DNA from: an uncultured Desulfobulbaceae bacterium
GTDB taxonomy: Bacteria; Desulfobacterota; Desulfobulbia; Desulfobulbales; CALZHT01
Assembly: GCA_945787445.1 (NCBI GenBank)
Contig: CALZHT010000003.1
Location: 1-63,115 of the forward strand
Direction of reading: 5' to 3'
DNA: 63,115 nt
In this document: positions 17,888 through 26,046 of the stretch, piece by piece
How positions within the stretch are numbered: position 1 is the stretch's first letter
Layout: the number at the start of each line of letters is the position of its first letter
Made by a program: the position numbers and the translations under genes
Notes under the pieces: generated by a model
Seen by the model: only the letters and a program-made list of their open reading frames with translations
What the model was told of the DNA's origin: nothing
Databases searched by the model: none

Positions 17888-18958
17888 TCAGGCAGATTTC
17901 CGCTTGAGGTTGTATACGTAAGCCAATACTTCGGCAACAGCCTGGAAGAGGTTTTCCGGTATAATTTCACCAAGTTTTGTGGACTTGAAAAGGGCCCAGG
18001 CCAATGGTTTATCTTCAACAATGGGGATATTATGTTCCTCGGCAAGTTCTCTGATGCGGTGGGCAATAACCCCGGCACCTTTGGCAATTAATTTAGGAGC
18101 GCTCATGGAAAGGGTGTCATATTTCAAGGCGATGGCAAGGCGGGTGGGATTGGTGATAACCACATCCGCAGTCGGCACATCCGCCATCATTCTTTGTCGT
18201 GCCATTTCCATTTGAATGGAACGAATCCGACCTCTGACCAGTGGATCACCCTCAGTTTGTTTTGCCTCTTCTTTAACTTCTTGTTTGGTCATTTTCATCT
18301 TTTCCAAAAATTGCCAGCGTTGAAACACAAAGTCTGCTGCCGCAAGAAGTGCAATGACTATGGCCGATTTCAGAAAAATCCAGAAGGCGGTTTTTCCCAT
18401 GAAAGCCAGGATAGGATAGGGTTCTTGATCCATGAGCGGAATGATGCTAGGCAGCGCTTTTTTTACTTCATTGTAAGCGACAAAGCCAATCAGAAGAATT
18501 TTGGCAATGGATTTGACGGTCTGTGCCAGCATCTGCTTGGAAAAGAGGTTGGCAAAGCCCTTAATTGGATCGATTTTGGAAAGCTTGGGGGTGATTTTTT
18601 CCGTGGTGAAGATAAATCCGAATTGAGAAACATTGGCAAAAATGGCAACAATGACAATAACGATCATCAACGGCCCTGTTAACAGGGCCATAAATTGTAT
18701 GCTTTCCATGGTGACGCTGTTCATGGTGTCAACGGTGATTTCGGTAGTATGGAGCCCGCCAAGATAATGGTATAATAGCCGGTAACATTGATTAAGCATA
18801 TAGGGTCCGGTGAGAAAGAGGGTCAAAAGGCTTGCCAGAAGCACTGCTGCAGAAGGGATCTCCTGGCTCTTGGCCACATCTCCTTTCTTCTTTGCCTCAG
18901 AAAGCCTTCTGGTAGTAGGCTTTTCAGTTTTCTCCTGGCCGGAAGTTTCTTCAGCCAT
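17888..18958 (-). CDS. flhB: Flagellar type III export switch protein FlhB
   Basis: 356 residues. The N-terminus, MAEETSGQEKTEKPTTRRLSEAKKKGDVAKSQEI, is standard for FlhB. Four membrane helices follow, then the connecting linker (MTKQEVKEEAKQTEGDPLVRGRIRSIQMEMARQRMM) and the cytoplasmic domain. The autocleavage motif, normally NPTH, reads NPTR (VVITNPTRLAIALKYD). Downstream AKGAGVIAHRIRELAEEHNIPIVEDKPLAWALFK is intact. It switches export from rod/hook to filament substrates. Four-base spacing from fliR; the start follows directly. Confidence 0.95.
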   Translation of the reverse strand: MAEETSGQEKTEKPTTRRLSEAKKKGDVAKSQEIPSAAVLLASLLTLFLTGPYMLNQCYRLLYHYLGGLHTTEITVDTMNSVTMESIQFMALLTGPLMIVIVIVAIFANVSQFGFIFTTEKITPKLSKIDPIKGFANLFSKQMLAQTVKSIAKILLIGFVAYNEVKKALPSIIPLMDQEPYPILAFMGKTAFWIFLKSAIVIALLAAADFVFQRWQFLEKMKMTKQEVKEEAKQTEGDPLVRGRIRSIQMEMARQRMMADVPTADVVITNPTRLAIALKYDTLSMSAPKLIAKGAGVIAHRIRELAEEHNIPIVEDKPLAWALFKSTKLGEIIPENLFQAVAEVLAYVYNLKRKSA

Positions 18959-18961
18959 ATT

Positions 18962-19753
18962 TTACACTCCCATTCCCATACTAAGCTTGGGCAGGATGCG
19001 GCCGAGCATGTCAAAGTTTTTCAACAATATCGGGATAAAATACCCAAGGGACAGAAATACGAATATGAGACCCACGGCAATGTTCAGGGGTAGAGCAACT
19101 ATCAGTATCGGGATCTGCGGCACGGTCTTGGCAATTATTCCCATGGCTACATGGGAGAAAAAAAGGGCTGCCCCGGCAGGGGCCATAATTTTAATCGCCA
19201 GAATGAACATGTGTCCACTACCCTGGATCATGCCTTGGAATGTTGCCTCGGTAAGATGCAATTTTCCGGGCGATACCCAGTGAAAGCTTTCCACCATGGT
19301 TTTCATGAAAATATGGTGACCATTAACGGAGAGAAAGAGGAGAGTGGCCAGGAGGCTCCAGAAATGACTCAGCAGAGGCATCTGGGTGCCGAACTCCGGA
19401 TCCATGGTGGCTGCCACCCCGATACCCATCTGGATCCCGACCATTTGGCCGGCGGTTTCAACAGCGCCGAAAATAAAACGCGCGAATATCGCCAAGATTC
19501 CGCCAAAAGCAACTTCCGATGCAACAAAAAGGACATAGCCGAGAACAGTGCCGGGAAGATCAGAGGTTGAAACCGGAACAACCGGAGCAAGGATGAGCGC
19601 GGTCATCAGGGTAAAGAGAATTTTGACCTGTGGAGGTATCCGTCTTGAGCCCAGGACAGGCATCAAGAACATCAGAGGGCCGACTCTGGTCATGATGACA
19701 ATCACCGAAAGGGCTTGTTGCAATGTCCAATTGAGCAGTGAAGATTCTATCAT
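18962..19753 (-). CDS. fliR: Flagellar export gate protein FliR
   Basis: 263 residues with about six membrane helices. The family pattern is visible: an N-terminal RVGPLMFLMPVLGSRRIPPQVKILF, a central VGIQMGIGVAATMDPEFGTQMPLL, and the C-terminal PQIPILIVALPLNIAVGLIFVFLSLGYFIPIL. FliP, FliQ and FliR build the core export channel. GAGGCC precedes the ATG. It lies between fliQ (6 bases) and flhB (3 bases). Confidence 0.95.
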   Translation of the reverse strand: MIESSLLNWTLQQALSVIVIMTRVGPLMFLMPVLGSRRIPPQVKILFTLMTALILAPVVPVSTSDLPGTVLGYVLFVASEVAFGGILAIFARFIFGAVETAGQMVGIQMGIGVAATMDPEFGTQMPLLSHFWSLLATLLFLSVNGHHIFMKTMVESFHWVSPGKLHLTEATFQGMIQGSGHMFILAIKIMAPAGAALFFSHVAMGIIAKTVPQIPILIVALPLNIAVGLIFVFLSLGYFIPILLKNFDMLGRILPKLSMGMGV

Positions 19754-19759
19754 GGCCTC

Positions 19760-20029
19760 TTATCTGATAAGCATTGGCAGGTTAATGATGAGGTCTTTTG
19801 TGTAGGCAATCATCTTGGCCATCATCCATGACGAAAAAAAGAGCATGGTCAGCATGACCGCAAAAATCTTCGGGACAAAGGTCAAGGTCATTTCCTGAAT
19901 TTGGGTGGTGGCCTGGAAAAGTGCGATGAGGATACCGACCACCATTCCAACTATCAATAGTGGAGCAGCGAGGAGAATGGCCATCCAGATGGCATTTTGG
20001 CCAAGGGTAACAACTTCTGCAGGTGTCAT
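19760..20029 (-). CDS. fliQ: Flagellar export gate protein FliQ
   Basis: 89 residues with two membrane helices and the conserved segments PLLIVGMVVGILIALFQATTQIQEMTLTFVPKIFAVML. It is part of the FliPQR export channel in the inner membrane. GGAGCG lies upstream of the ATG, and the gene is 3 bases from the fliP stop. Confidence 0.95.
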   Translation of the reverse strand: MTPAEVVTLGQNAIWMAILLAAPLLIVGMVVGILIALFQATTQIQEMTLTFVPKIFAVMLTMLFFSSWMMAKMIAYTKDLIINLPMLIR

Positions 20030-20032
20030 GAT

Positions 20033-20848
20033 TTACGCTCCAAAACTTTTTACCATGGAGCCGACAATGAGATACCAGCCATCAACAAGTACGAAAAGCA
20101 GAAGCTTGAAAGGCAGGGAAACCATTACCGGCGGCAGCATCATCATCCCCATGGACAGGAGAACACTGGCCACAACCATATCTATGATGAGGAACGGAAG
20201 AAAAAGCACAAAACCGATTTGAAAGGCAGTTTTCAACTCACTGATCATGAAGGCAGGGATCAGCGCAACAGTAGATACTTCCTCTTTATTCTGGGGCTTG
20301 GATTGCTTGGTCAGAGAAAGAAAAAGGGCGAGATCCTTTTCCCTGGTCTGAGCGAACATGAAATTGCGGAGAGGCTCGATACTAGCAGAAAGGGCTTCTT
20401 CTGCAGAAATTTGTTCAGCCATGTATGGCTTGATTGCAGCATCATTCATTTGCTTGAACACAGGCATCATGATGAAAAAAGTCAAAAACAGGGCCAGGCC
20501 GATCAAAACCTGGTTGGGAGGCATCTGCTGGGTACCAAGCGCTTGCTTCAAAAAAGCAAAGGCGACGATCAAGCGGGTGAAGCAGGTCATCATCAACAGG
20601 ATGGCAGGTGCCATTGACAACACTGTGAAGAGAAGCAGAATCTGGATGAGCACGGAAACCTGCTCAGGAGATTGTGCCTCATCAATACCCACCTGCAGGG
20701 TTGGTAAGGGCACAGCGCCGCATGTTTTTGGGGCGAAAGTGCATGCGAATACAATCAACAACGCCGCTGTAATGATGAGGCAGGCACCTTTTCTTATAAT
20801 GAAAAAAAATGAGCTGAATTTTATATGTAATTGATGAACGGCCTTCAT
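20033..20848 (-). CDS. fliP: Flagellar export gate protein FliP
   Basis: 271 residues. A hydrophobic, signal-like N-terminus (about 18-45) precedes the core VSVLIQILLLFTVLSMAPAILLMMTCFTRLIVAFAFLKQALGTQQMPPNQVLIGLALFLTFFIM. The C-terminal part has VALIPAFMISELKTAFQIGFVLFLPFLIIDMVVASVLLSMGMMMLPPVMVSLPFKLLLFVLVDGW. It assembles as the pentameric ring of the export channel. The start codon overlaps the fliO stop (ATGA). Confidence 0.96.
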   Translation of the reverse strand: MKAVHQLHIKFSSFFFIIRKGACLIITAALLIVFACTFAPKTCGAVPLPTLQVGIDEAQSPEQVSVLIQILLLFTVLSMAPAILLMMTCFTRLIVAFAFLKQALGTQQMPPNQVLIGLALFLTFFIMMPVFKQMNDAAIKPYMAEQISAEEALSASIEPLRNFMFAQTREKDLALFLSLTKQSKPQNKEEVSTVALIPAFMISELKTAFQIGFVLFLPFLIIDMVVASVLLSMGMMMLPPVMVSLPFKLLLFVLVDGWYLIVGSMVKSFGA

Positions 20849-21453
20849 TTCCCATTGTCCATAATTTTTTTCCGTTTCGAGCTTCGGGCCGCCTTGGTAA
20901 GCATGGTTGAAAAGGAAGAAGACACAGGGGATTGGTTGTTTCGCAAGCTTTCCGAGGCCTCAATAAGTTTGCTGCTGCCATTGTCAAGCCGTGAAAGCAT
21001 GTTAATGTGCTGGTCACTGATGCCAACGGCAAAAAAATCATCGGCTATTTTCATTACCGCGACATATTTTTTGGGGGCGACCATGCGTGTCTCCAAGATA
21101 TTGATAAGGACGCCGGATGATAATCCGCCCCGGGCAAGGCCCGTTTTTTTGATAAGAATGGTAACAAGAAGCATCACCCCGATCACAACCCCGAGAGCCC
21201 CGACTACTTTAAGAATGGCCAGGAAGAGTGAAGCGTTTTCAGTTTCGTCCGGCAGCTGATTCGGTGCCGGGACAGACAATGAATAGGGCGTAGCAGCCTC
21301 AGGGATCTCCTCTGTCCAGCCCTTACCCGGTTGGACGACAGCAAGGCAAAAGAGGAAGAGGCACAGGGGTGCAATAAGCAGCACACCTTTTAATCCGCCC
21401 TTTTTCAAAGCAGAGGGGGGCATCATATATGAAAGGGCGCCTTTTCTTTTCAT
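20845..21453 (-). CDS. fliO: Flagellar biosynthesis protein FliO
   Basis: 202 residues: a basic N-terminus and a first hydrophobic segment (GVLLIAPLCLFLFCLAVV), then the main FliO membrane helix (LFLAILKVVGALGVVIGVMLLVTILIKKT, about 75-105) and the cytoplasmic domain with VLINILETRMVAPKKYVAVMKIADDFFAVGISDQHINML. It assists FliP complex assembly. Its ATG overlaps the fliN stop and its stop overlaps the fliP start, so translation of the three is coupled. Confidence 0.9.
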   Translation of the reverse strand: MKRKGALSYMMPPSALKKGGLKGVLLIAPLCLFLFCLAVVQPGKGWTEEIPEAATPYSLSVPAPNQLPDETENASLFLAILKVVGALGVVIGVMLLVTILIKKTGLARGGLSSGVLINILETRMVAPKKYVAVMKIADDFFAVGISDQHINMLSRLDNGSSKLIEASESLRNNQSPVSSSFSTMLTKAARSSKRKKIMDNGK

Positions 21454-21887
21454 CCTATGTTCTTAATGCGGTCGACCCGGCTGATAATTTCGGTGATTCG
21501 GACGCCGAAACGATCATTGACCACGACCACTTCTCCCTTGCCAAGCAGTTTTTTGTTCACATAAATATCCACCGGCTCACCCGCCGCCTTTTCCAGTTCT
21601 ACAACCGATCCTTGGGTAAGTTGGAGCATCTTGTTGATGATCAAGTCGGTGCGGCCAAGTTCCACCGTGATTTCCAGAGGAATGTCCAGCAGGAAATCAA
21701 GATTGCGGGTAGCCTCCTTGTCCGTTGTCCCATCACCCAGCTCTTTAAAATCCGCCGGTTGCGATGATGGTCCATCTTCGCTGGATTCTTGTTCCGGCAA
21801 AGTCGCAGCCCAGTCGTCATCCGAGTTTTCGGCTCCGGAGTCCTCTGAGGCTTCTTTCCAAGCATCTTCCTTGGGCTCATCCGCCAT
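21450..21887 (-). CDS. fliN: Flagellar motor switch protein FliN
   Basis: 145 residues: an acidic, Ser-rich N-terminus of about 60 residues and a C-terminal SpoA domain (LDIPLEITVELGRTDLIINKMLQLTQGSVVELEKAAGEPVDIYVNKKLLGKGEVVVVNDRFGVRITEI). It forms the lower C-ring with FliM and is a CheY contact. AAAGGAGACGGAACT precedes the ATG. The gap from fliM is occupied by repeat copy A, which breaks an otherwise tight operon. Confidence 0.94.
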   Translation of the reverse strand: MADEPKEDAWKEASEDSGAENSDDDWAATLPEQESSEDGPSSQPADFKELGDGTTDKEATRNLDFLLDIPLEITVELGRTDLIINKMLQLTQGSVVELEKAAGEPVDIYVNKKLLGKGEVVVVNDRFGVRITEIISRVDRIKNIG

Positions 21888-21931
21888 AGTTCCGTCTCCT
21901 TTTTTGGTTGTTCTTCGGCGTTCCTTTGGCT

Positions 21932-22116
21932 AGTGTCGTGTCAAGAGCCAACTGACGCATCTTGCTCGTCCTTTGGCGCGCCGACTGCGTTGCGACTTCA
22001 GTCACATAGCGCTGCTATGCTCCTTCAGTCGCGTCTTGTTGGCACGTCAAATTACTTCGTGACCGAAGGAAATCCTTTAGGGCAATCTTTCGCCATTTCA
22101 CTCTTGATACGACACT
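21932..22116 (+). repeat. TIR-bounded miniature repeat, copy A, inserted between fliM and fliN
   Basis: 185 bases bounded by AGTGTCGTGTCAAGAG (21932-21947) and CTCTTGATACGACACT (22101-22116), 15 of 16 bases inverted. The interior is closely similar to the reverse complement of copy B at 43571-43732 (shared blocks such as CGACTTCAGTCACATAGCGC). The right end abuts the fliM TAA. The short open frames through it and through copy B look alike because the DNA is repeated, not because they are genes. Confidence 0.85.
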
Positions 22117-23106
22117 TTAGTCTCTTTCAGGATCGAGCACTTTTCTTTTTATGAGGAACGCCTTGTTCCCTCTGTGTATTCCAGGAACACCCATATATTT
22201 ACGTCTATCTGAGATAAAAGCCGGGATAAGGTCTTCTTTTCTTTGATCAAGCTGGATAATATCTCCAACCTCAAGTCCCATAATATCGCTTGCCGGAATT
22301 GATGTTTTCCCGAGTTCAACTTTGATTTCCGTCTCAAAAGAGCGGATATTCTCTTCTAAAACCTGCTTAATTCTAATATCTTCTTCACTCTGTTCCCGTT
22401 GAAAGGTGGACAGGAGCTTATGTTTGATTGATTCGAGGTTGGCAAGAGGGATGCATGTGGTGATGCTGCCGATTGACCTTCCCATATCCAATTCATAGCG
22501 GTTGATTAATACCACGTTTTCAGGTTCGCATATTTTGGCGAATTGGGGGTTGATCTCACTGCGGATATAATGCACTTTTATGGGCTGCAGCGAATTCCAG
22601 GCTCTTTCCAGATCATGCAGGAGGGTGTTAACCACACGCAGGATAAGCCGCTGTTCAATGGGAGTAAAATCCCTTCCCTCGATGCGTACACTTCTGGCAC
22701 CGGTTCCGCCGAGGAAGTTTTCAACCAGGGCGAATACCAGCTTGGGCTCCATAACCAGCAGGGCATGGCCTCTGAAAGGGTCCATCTTAAAGATCTGCAG
22801 GCTGCTCGGAACAGGGAGTGTTCTGACAAAAGCGCCAAAGCGTTCTAACTCCATGGGAACGGAAGTGATGTCAATGATCTTTCTGAGAGCGTTGGAAAGG
22901 GATGTTCTGATCGAGCGCAAAAAGGCATCGTTGATGACTTCCATGGCAGGCATCTTGACCTGAACGATGCGTTCCTGCCGGGTAAAGTCATAGGGGGTAT
23001 AATCGAGGGGCGAGGTCTCAACCGCTTCCTCCGGTTCCTCTATGTCTCCCCCTGAAATTCCCTTTAATAGGGCATCGACTTCGTCTTGGCTGAGAATCTG
23101 TTCCAT
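22117..23106 (-). CDS. fliM: Flagellar motor switch protein FliM
   Basis: 329 residues. The N-terminal CheY-binding peptide EQILSQDEVDALLKGI is followed by the middle domain (YDFTRQERIVQVKMPAMEVINDAFLRSIRTSLSNALRK, GHALLVMEPKLVFALVENFLGGTG). The C-terminal SpoA-like domain follows (VELGKTSIPASDIMGLEVGDIIQLDQRK). It binds phosphorylated CheY and forms the C-ring with FliN and FliG. The stop codon touches repeat copy A, so the repeat may have inserted at or just after the native end. Confidence 0.96.
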   Translation of the reverse strand: MEQILSQDEVDALLKGISGGDIEEPEEAVETSPLDYTPYDFTRQERIVQVKMPAMEVINDAFLRSIRTSLSNALRKIIDITSVPMELERFGAFVRTLPVPSSLQIFKMDPFRGHALLVMEPKLVFALVENFLGGTGARSVRIEGRDFTPIEQRLILRVVNTLLHDLERAWNSLQPIKVHYIRSEINPQFAKICEPENVVLINRYELDMGRSIGSITTCIPLANLESIKHKLLSTFQREQSEEDIRIKQVLEENIRSFETEIKVELGKTSIPASDIMGLEVGDIIQLDQRKEDLIPAFISDRRKYMGVPGIHRGNKAFLIKRKVLDPERD

Positions 23107-23136
23107 TATTTCCTGCGATCTGGGTTGAAGTTTTTT

Positions 23137-23646
23137 TTACTGCACGACAAATTCAGTAAAATAAATATTCCTGATGCGGTCCGGTTTTAGAGTATGGTTG
23201 AAACGTTCAAGGAGTTCATCACGTATTCGGACCTTTCCCTCCGGGGTCATAACATCTTCGAATGAGAGGCTGGTTAACATCATGATGACCATGTCTCGTA
23301 ATTTTGGTTTGGCTTTTTGCGCTCTTTCAATGGCATCCAATTCTTCAAATTCGACTTCAATGGTCACCTTGAGATATCGTTTTCCTTTCGGATCAGCCAG
23401 GTTGACAACAAATGGGGACATGGCGAGCATTTCCCCGATAACCGCTTTGTTTTTTGGAGCGGTTTTTTCTAGGCCCATGTCATCATTCTCAATAGCGGGC
23501 TGGGAAGCAAAGAACGTGGTAAATGCAAAAAAACCTCCTCCAGCCAGCAAAGCAACAGCAACGCCAATGATGATAAACAAAAGCAATTTGGATTTTTTAG
23601 GTTTGCCTTCGCTTACCTCTTGCGGTCCATCGGATTCTTCAGCCAT
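23137..23646 (-). CDS. fliL: Flagellar basal body-associated protein FliL
   Basis: 169 residues: a short acidic cytoplasmic N-terminus, one membrane helix (LLLFIIIGVAVALLAGGGFFAF, about 22-43) and the FliL periplasmic domain (MSPFVVNLADPKGKRYLKVTIEVEFEELDAIERAQKAKPKLRDMVIMMLTSLSFEDVMTPEGKVRIRDELLERFN). It stabilises stators around the motor. It is the first gene of the run and sits about 85 bases downstream of a sigma-54 promoter. Confidence 0.95.
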   Translation of the reverse strand: MAEESDGPQEVSEGKPKKSKLLLFIIIGVAVALLAGGGFFAFTTFFASQPAIENDDMGLEKTAPKNKAVIGEMLAMSPFVVNLADPKGKRYLKVTIEVEFEELDAIERAQKAKPKLRDMVIMMLTSLSFEDVMTPEGKVRIRDELLERFNHTLKPDRIRNIYFTEFVVQ

Positions 23647-23740
23647 GGCTCATTTCCTTTGCTTTGATTAACGATTTTCTCTCTAATGAGGCTCTAGTAA
23701 TAATTTTTTTACACTCGGCCAGTATTTCAAGCAAGGTATT

Positions 23741-23757
23741 TGCAATTATTGTTCCAG
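23741..23757 (-). promoter_or_regulatory. Sigma-54 promoter of the fliL-fliM-fliN... flagellar run
   Basis: On the minus strand TGGAACAATAATTGCAA has GG and GC separated by 10 bases and differs from the TGGCAC-N5-TTGC consensus at one conserved position. The predicted start is near 23730, upstream of fliL. Sigma-54 control of middle flagellar genes fits the FlhF/FlhG polar type. Confidence 0.7.
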
Positions 23758-24038
23758 GCACGAAGCTCATGGGATTTTTGGCTTTATTTGTCTGATTTTA
23801 TGTCGCTTTGAATAGAGATTGCATGTTGATTGGCTAGGTAAATTCATCATGACATAATTAAAAAGTCACTTTTTTGACCTTGCGAAAAGAGTAAGCGTCA
23901 AAATACTAGGCAGGTTTACCTGTTGGGGATATGTACAAGTGCAGCAGTTTATGGTAAAAACACCAGAATTTAACAGAAAGTCTGCTAATAATATTTGAAC
24001 ATAGTATCAATGATATAGTTTTTAGAGGAGTTCATGTA
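23758..24038. other. Divergent spacer between fliL promoter and aconitase gene
   Basis: About 280 AT-rich bases without a gene. It must carry the aconitase promoter, but I could not pick -35/-10 elements with confidence. AGAGGAG lies just before the aconitase ATG. Confidence 0.5.
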
Positions 24039-25958
24039 ATGGCAAAAACGGTTACGGAAAAAATATTGGCGGCCCATCTGGTTGAGGGTCAAATGATAAA
24101 AGGCCGGGAAATAGGCATACGAATTGACCAGACATTGACGCAGGATGCAACGGGCACCATGGCCTATCTTGAATTCGAGGCGATTGGGATTCCCCGCGTG
24201 CAGACGGAGCTATCTGTAAGCTATGTGGACCACAATCTGGTGCAATCCGACTTTAAAAACGCTGACGATCACCGATTTTTGCAGTCCATTGCCAGGAAAT
24301 ACGGCCTCTATTTTTCGCCGCCCGGAAACGGCATTTCCCATCAGATCCATTTGGAACGGTTTGGTCTTTCCGGCAAGACCTTGCTGGGATCGGACAGTCA
24401 TACTCCCACAGGCGGTGGTCTGGGAATGCTTGCCATTGGTGCCGGCGGCCTGGATGTAGCCATGGCAATGGCCGGAAAACCATTTTATCTGATAATGCCG
24501 AAAATATTCGGGGTAAAGTTGACCGGCGAACTGTCGCCCTGGGTCTCTGCTCGTGACGTCATCCTTGAACTGCTGCGCCGTTTAAGTGTCAAAGGCGGGG
24601 TCGGATATATCATGGAATATTTCGGCCCCGGCATAAAAGAGCTCTCGGTAACCGACCGGGCGACAATTACCAACTTCGGCGCTGAACTGGGTGCCACCAC
24701 TTCGGTTTTCCCCTCGGATGAGAACACCCAACAATTCCTTGTAAGTCAGGGCCGGGAAAACGGCTGGCTGGAACTGCAGGCGGATGCGGGTGCGGAGTAC
24801 GATGAGGTAATTGAGATAGATATGTCCACCTTGGAGCCGCTTATCGCCTGCCCCTCATCACCCGACAATGTGGTGACGGTGCAGGAGGTTGCCGGCAGGC
24901 CCGTGGCCCAGGTACTGGTTGGTTCATGCGCAAACTCGTCGTTGCGCGATCTTATGGTAGTGGCTAAAGTTCTTGTCGGTAAAGAAGTTGACCCAAACGT
25001 CAGTTTTGAGGTCAATCCGGGCAGCCGCCAGGTCCTTGAAAATTTGACGGCCCAGGGCGATATGCTCAGCCTGATTAGAGCTGGTGCCAGAGTGCATCAA
25101 GCCGGGTGTCTTGGTTGTATCGGCATGGGACAGGCGCCTGCCACCGATACCATTTCATTGCGGACTTTTCCAAGGAATTTCCCTGGCCGTAGCGGCACGC
25201 AAAACGATCAGGTCTATCTGTGCAGTCCGGAAGTGGCCGTTGCTTCGGCAATCACCGGAAGAATCACGGATCCCCGTAATTTGGGCGAGTTCCCTTCCTA
25301 CAGCCTGCCGGAAAAATATATGACGGGCGATCAACGCATTGAAGCGCCACGACCTGCCGGTGAGGAGATTGAGATCAGCAGGGGTCCAAACATTGCGCCG
25401 TTTCCCGATTTCGAACCGTTGCCTGAAACATGGCAAGGCAGGGTGCTGCTGAAAGTTGAAGATAATATAACCACCGACCATATCATGCCTGCTGGTGCAA
25501 AGATTTTGCCGCTCAGGAGTAATATCCCCGCCATCAGTGAATATGTCTTTGCTTCAATTGATGGAGACTTTGTCAAGCGTGCCCACTCGGAAGCAAATGG
25601 TATGATAGTTGGCGGTGACAATTATGGGCAAGGGTCTTCCAGGGAACATGCCGCCTTGGCGCCCCGCTATCTTGGGGTGCGCATAAAACTTGTTAAGAGT
25701 TTTGCCCGCATCCATAAAGCCAATCTGATAAATTTCGGTATCGTACCGTTGGCCTTTGCTGATCCTGCAGATTACGATAAAATCCAGCAGGACGAAGAGG
25801 TGGAAATTCCAGGGATCCGAAAGGCCCTTGAACAAGGAGCGGAAACGCTGGCAATCAGAGTGGGCCCTAGAGAGATTCAGGCAAGGATAGATATTTCAGC
25901 ACGCCACCGAGAGATTCTCCTGGCGGGAAGCCTTCTGAACTGGGCAAAAGGGGCGTAA
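24039..25958 (+). CDS. Aconitate hydratase
   Basis: 639 residues, the length of the compact anaerobe/deltaproteobacterial aconitases, not the 750-900 of AcnA/AcnB. N-terminal signatures: YVDHNL, LLGSDSHTPTGGGLGMLAIGAGGLDVAMAM. The [4Fe-4S] ligands lie in VGSCANSSLRD and in HQAGCLGCIGMGQAP. The swivelling domain starts with DNITTDHIMPAG and contains VGGDNYGQGSSREHAALAPRYLGV with the catalytic Ser. It isomerises citrate and isocitrate; homoaconitase or isopropylmalate isomerase activity is less likely for a single-chain protein of this form. Probably the first gene of a plus-strand run with the DUF362 gene. Confidence 0.93.
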   Translation: MAKTVTEKILAAHLVEGQMIKGREIGIRIDQTLTQDATGTMAYLEFEAIGIPRVQTELSVSYVDHNLVQSDFKNADDHRFLQSIARKYGLYFSPPGNGISHQIHLERFGLSGKTLLGSDSHTPTGGGLGMLAIGAGGLDVAMAMAGKPFYLIMPKIFGVKLTGELSPWVSARDVILELLRRLSVKGGVGYIMEYFGPGIKELSVTDRATITNFGAELGATTSVFPSDENTQQFLVSQGRENGWLELQADAGAEYDEVIEIDMSTLEPLIACPSSPDNVVTVQEVAGRPVAQVLVGSCANSSLRDLMVVAKVLVGKEVDPNVSFEVNPGSRQVLENLTAQGDMLSLIRAGARVHQAGCLGCIGMGQAPATDTISLRTFPRNFPGRSGTQNDQVYLCSPEVAVASAITGRITDPRNLGEFPSYSLPEKYMTGDQRIEAPRPAGEEIEISRGPNIAPFPDFEPLPETWQGRVLLKVEDNITTDHIMPAGAKILPLRSNIPAISEYVFASIDGDFVKRAHSEANGMIVGGDNYGQGSSREHAALAPRYLGVRIKLVKSFARIHKANLINFGIVPLAFADPADYDKIQQDEEVEIPGIRKALEQGAETLAIRVGPREIQARIDISARHREILLAGSLLNWAKGA

Positions 25959-26046
25959 TGCTCGTTATTTTGCTGCAGTAGGGCTTTCTGCAGAATTTGC
26001 ATCGACGAATATATATCCAGCTCAAGTTCGGGATAAAACAACGGCA

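Noticed and set aside
21933-22154. Open frame through repeat A similar in translation to one at 43546-43731
   Set aside because: The similarity comes from the repeated DNA; both frames lack ribosome binding sites and run across the inverted ends.
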